64,000 nt of DNA from Cokeromyces recurvatus (taxonomy: Eukaryota; Mucoromycota; Mucoromycetes; Mucorales; Mucoraceae). A model generated the notes under the pieces. It was not told the DNA's origin, did no database searches, and saw only the letters and a program-made list of their open reading frames with translations. Shown here in pieces: positions 63,089-64,000 of the stretch; position 1 is the stretch's first letter; each line of letters opens with the position of its first letter. The position numbers were made by a program, and so were the translations under genes. The stretch covers positions 372,001 through 436,000 of the forward strand of contig NW_026251388.1 in NCBI RefSeq assembly GCF_025118155.1. Direction: 5' to 3'.

Positions 63089-64000
63089 TTAAAATAATAA
63101 AGTTCTCTTTTTCTTTAAATGAACACCTAATGATTCAGTATCTTCTTCGTCTTCATGGTTTTTCATATCATCGCCTTCTTTTACATGACTATAATGCTTC
63201 ATGAAAGTCTCTTTGTCTTGTTCAAATCGATTGTTTTCAATACTTTTCCTAATAGAAGTCATGAATTGATTCAATTGATAAACATTATGACTCATCAACA
63301 AAATAGGACCTAGCATTTCATGAGCATTAAGCAAATGATGAATATAAGCCTTTGTATGGGGGCGAGAACAGGCATCACATTTACAAGTAGTATCTAAAGG
63401 CTCAAAGGCATGAGCTAATTGAGTATCCCATAAGCTTAATGTCTTTGGTTGATTTGATTCTGTACTAATGGTGTCTTTAGATGCTAACTCTTCACCAAAT
63501 TTAAATATAATCGCACGTCCTTTCTCTGTAGCTTTATATGCATAGCTTCCATCAAATAAATCAATACCATTTGAGATACCTTCCAATATGCCTTCAGGTG
63601 AAGATAAACCATAAGCAATTCTAGGCTTCTCTTGAGGCAAATTGTCAATAGATGCTCTAATATGTTTATTTAACTCATCTCTCTGCAATCCAAGTAAATT
63701 GAGAATGAACCCTTGCACGTCACGTTCAGCTGTTGCTATAGCAGAACGAGCACGTTCATTTATATCTGTGTGTCCCATCACATGAGCAAATACTGGAATA
63801 TCTAATTCCTAATAACCTATTTATATCCTAATTCTCCACACATTTTATTTATTTATTTATGTTACCTTGGATTTGATCAAATTTTCATCCAACCATTTTA
63901 ATGATCTATCTACAGACTTTTTAATACGTTTTGTTCTTGCTTCCATATCAGTAATATTGTCTGCCATAGGAGAAATAACATCCGGTCGATAATGAGTCAA
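63089..64000 (-). CDS. QTRT2: Queuine tRNA-ribosyltransferase accessory subunit 2, partial
   Basis: Runs off the right edge, so the N-terminus is missing. Two exons are in the window (64000-63866 and 63808-63089). The subunit pairs with QTRT1 to insert queuine at tRNA position 34. Seen: ARTKRIKKSVDRSLKWLDEN, GHTDINERARSA, YGLSSPEGILEGISNGIDLF with the DLFDGSY substrate region, and the zinc site CKCDAC...H followed by THKAYIHHLL-like residues (TKAYIHHLLNAHEMLG). The C-terminal tail is acidic then basic (EDEEDTESLGVHLKKKRT). QTRT2 lacks the catalytic aspartates of QTRT1 elsewhere in the family; the corresponding region is partly outside the window. Its presence implies queuine salvage from the diet, since fungi do not make it. 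Confidence 0.93.

Overview
The window is nuclear DNA of an early-diverging fungus, most likely a Mucoromycota species of the Mucorales type. The base composition is very AT-rich. Genes are split by many short introns with GTAAGT-like donors and (T)AG acceptors. Proteins carry poly-Gln and His runs, and intergenic DNA is full of long A/T homopolymers. The gene set is fungal: a Zn2Cys6 factor, an FSH1 hydrolase, Osh4/Kes1, a PyrC-type dihydroorotase and a mitochondrial uL16. A decayed TnpB/Fanzor-like gene and a CHD6-9-type remodeler also fit a basal fungus. Splice junctions were placed by eye. In every complete multi-exon model the summed exon length is a multiple of three and the joined protein keeps its family motifs.

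Layout. 0.7-1.6 kb: SAR1 (-). 1.9-3.2 kb: decayed coding fragments and a 26-bp RNA-type hairpin. 3.5-6.7 kb: mitochondrial ATAD1/Msp1-like AAA ATPase (+). 6.7-12.6 kb: a repeat-rich accessory tract. It holds two copies of a ~400-bp unit with an almost identical 96-nt core, a MITE-like inverted-repeat element with a degenerate second copy, a shorter dispersed repeat, and fragments of a broken gene. 12.9-19.3 kb: a CHD6-9-type chromatin remodeler of 1916 aa (-). 21.3-22.5 kb: DRE2 (+), convergent with a His-rich single-pass membrane protein (22.7-24.6 kb, -). 24.9-29.3 kb: gene-poor, with a small secreted-peptide candidate and the TnpB/Fanzor-like pseudogene.

29.3-30.6 kb: cinnamyl-alcohol-type ADH with a mitochondrial-like presequence (+). 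32.8-33.8 kb: FSH1 hydrolase (+). 35.4-37.1 kb: Zn2Cys6 factor (+), convergent with mitochondrial uL16 (37.4-38.1 kb, -). 38.8-40.0 kb: deoxyhypusine hydroxylase (-), divergent from a four-RRM poly(A)-binding protein (40.7-42.6 kb, +). 43-44.3 kb: dual-specificity phosphatase (+). 44.3-47.3 kb: gene-free, with a compositionally foreign ~0.87-kb island. 47.4-53.5 kb: a giant, probably N-myristoylated Sel1-repeat protein (-). 54.7-56.8 kb: DUF4211 protein with an N-terminal PIP box (-). 56.9-58.3 kb: KES1/OSH4 (-), divergent from a DNAAF5/HEATR2-like HEAT protein (59.5-61.3 kb, +). 61.8-63.0 kb: URA4 (+), convergent with QTRT2 (63.1 kb to the window edge, -).

No operon logic is expected here, but several themes recur. 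SAR1 and KES1 act in Golgi/ER membrane traffic. DOHH (eIF5A maturation), the poly(A)-binding protein, uL16m and QTRT2 (tRNA queuosine) act in translation. The CHD remodeler, the Zn2Cys6 factor and the DUF4211/PIP protein act on chromatin and DNA. The best candidates for something undescribed are the duplicated 96-nt cassette, which has splice-site borders, an open frame and an upstream TATA box, and the wobble-paired hairpin at 2.2 kb.
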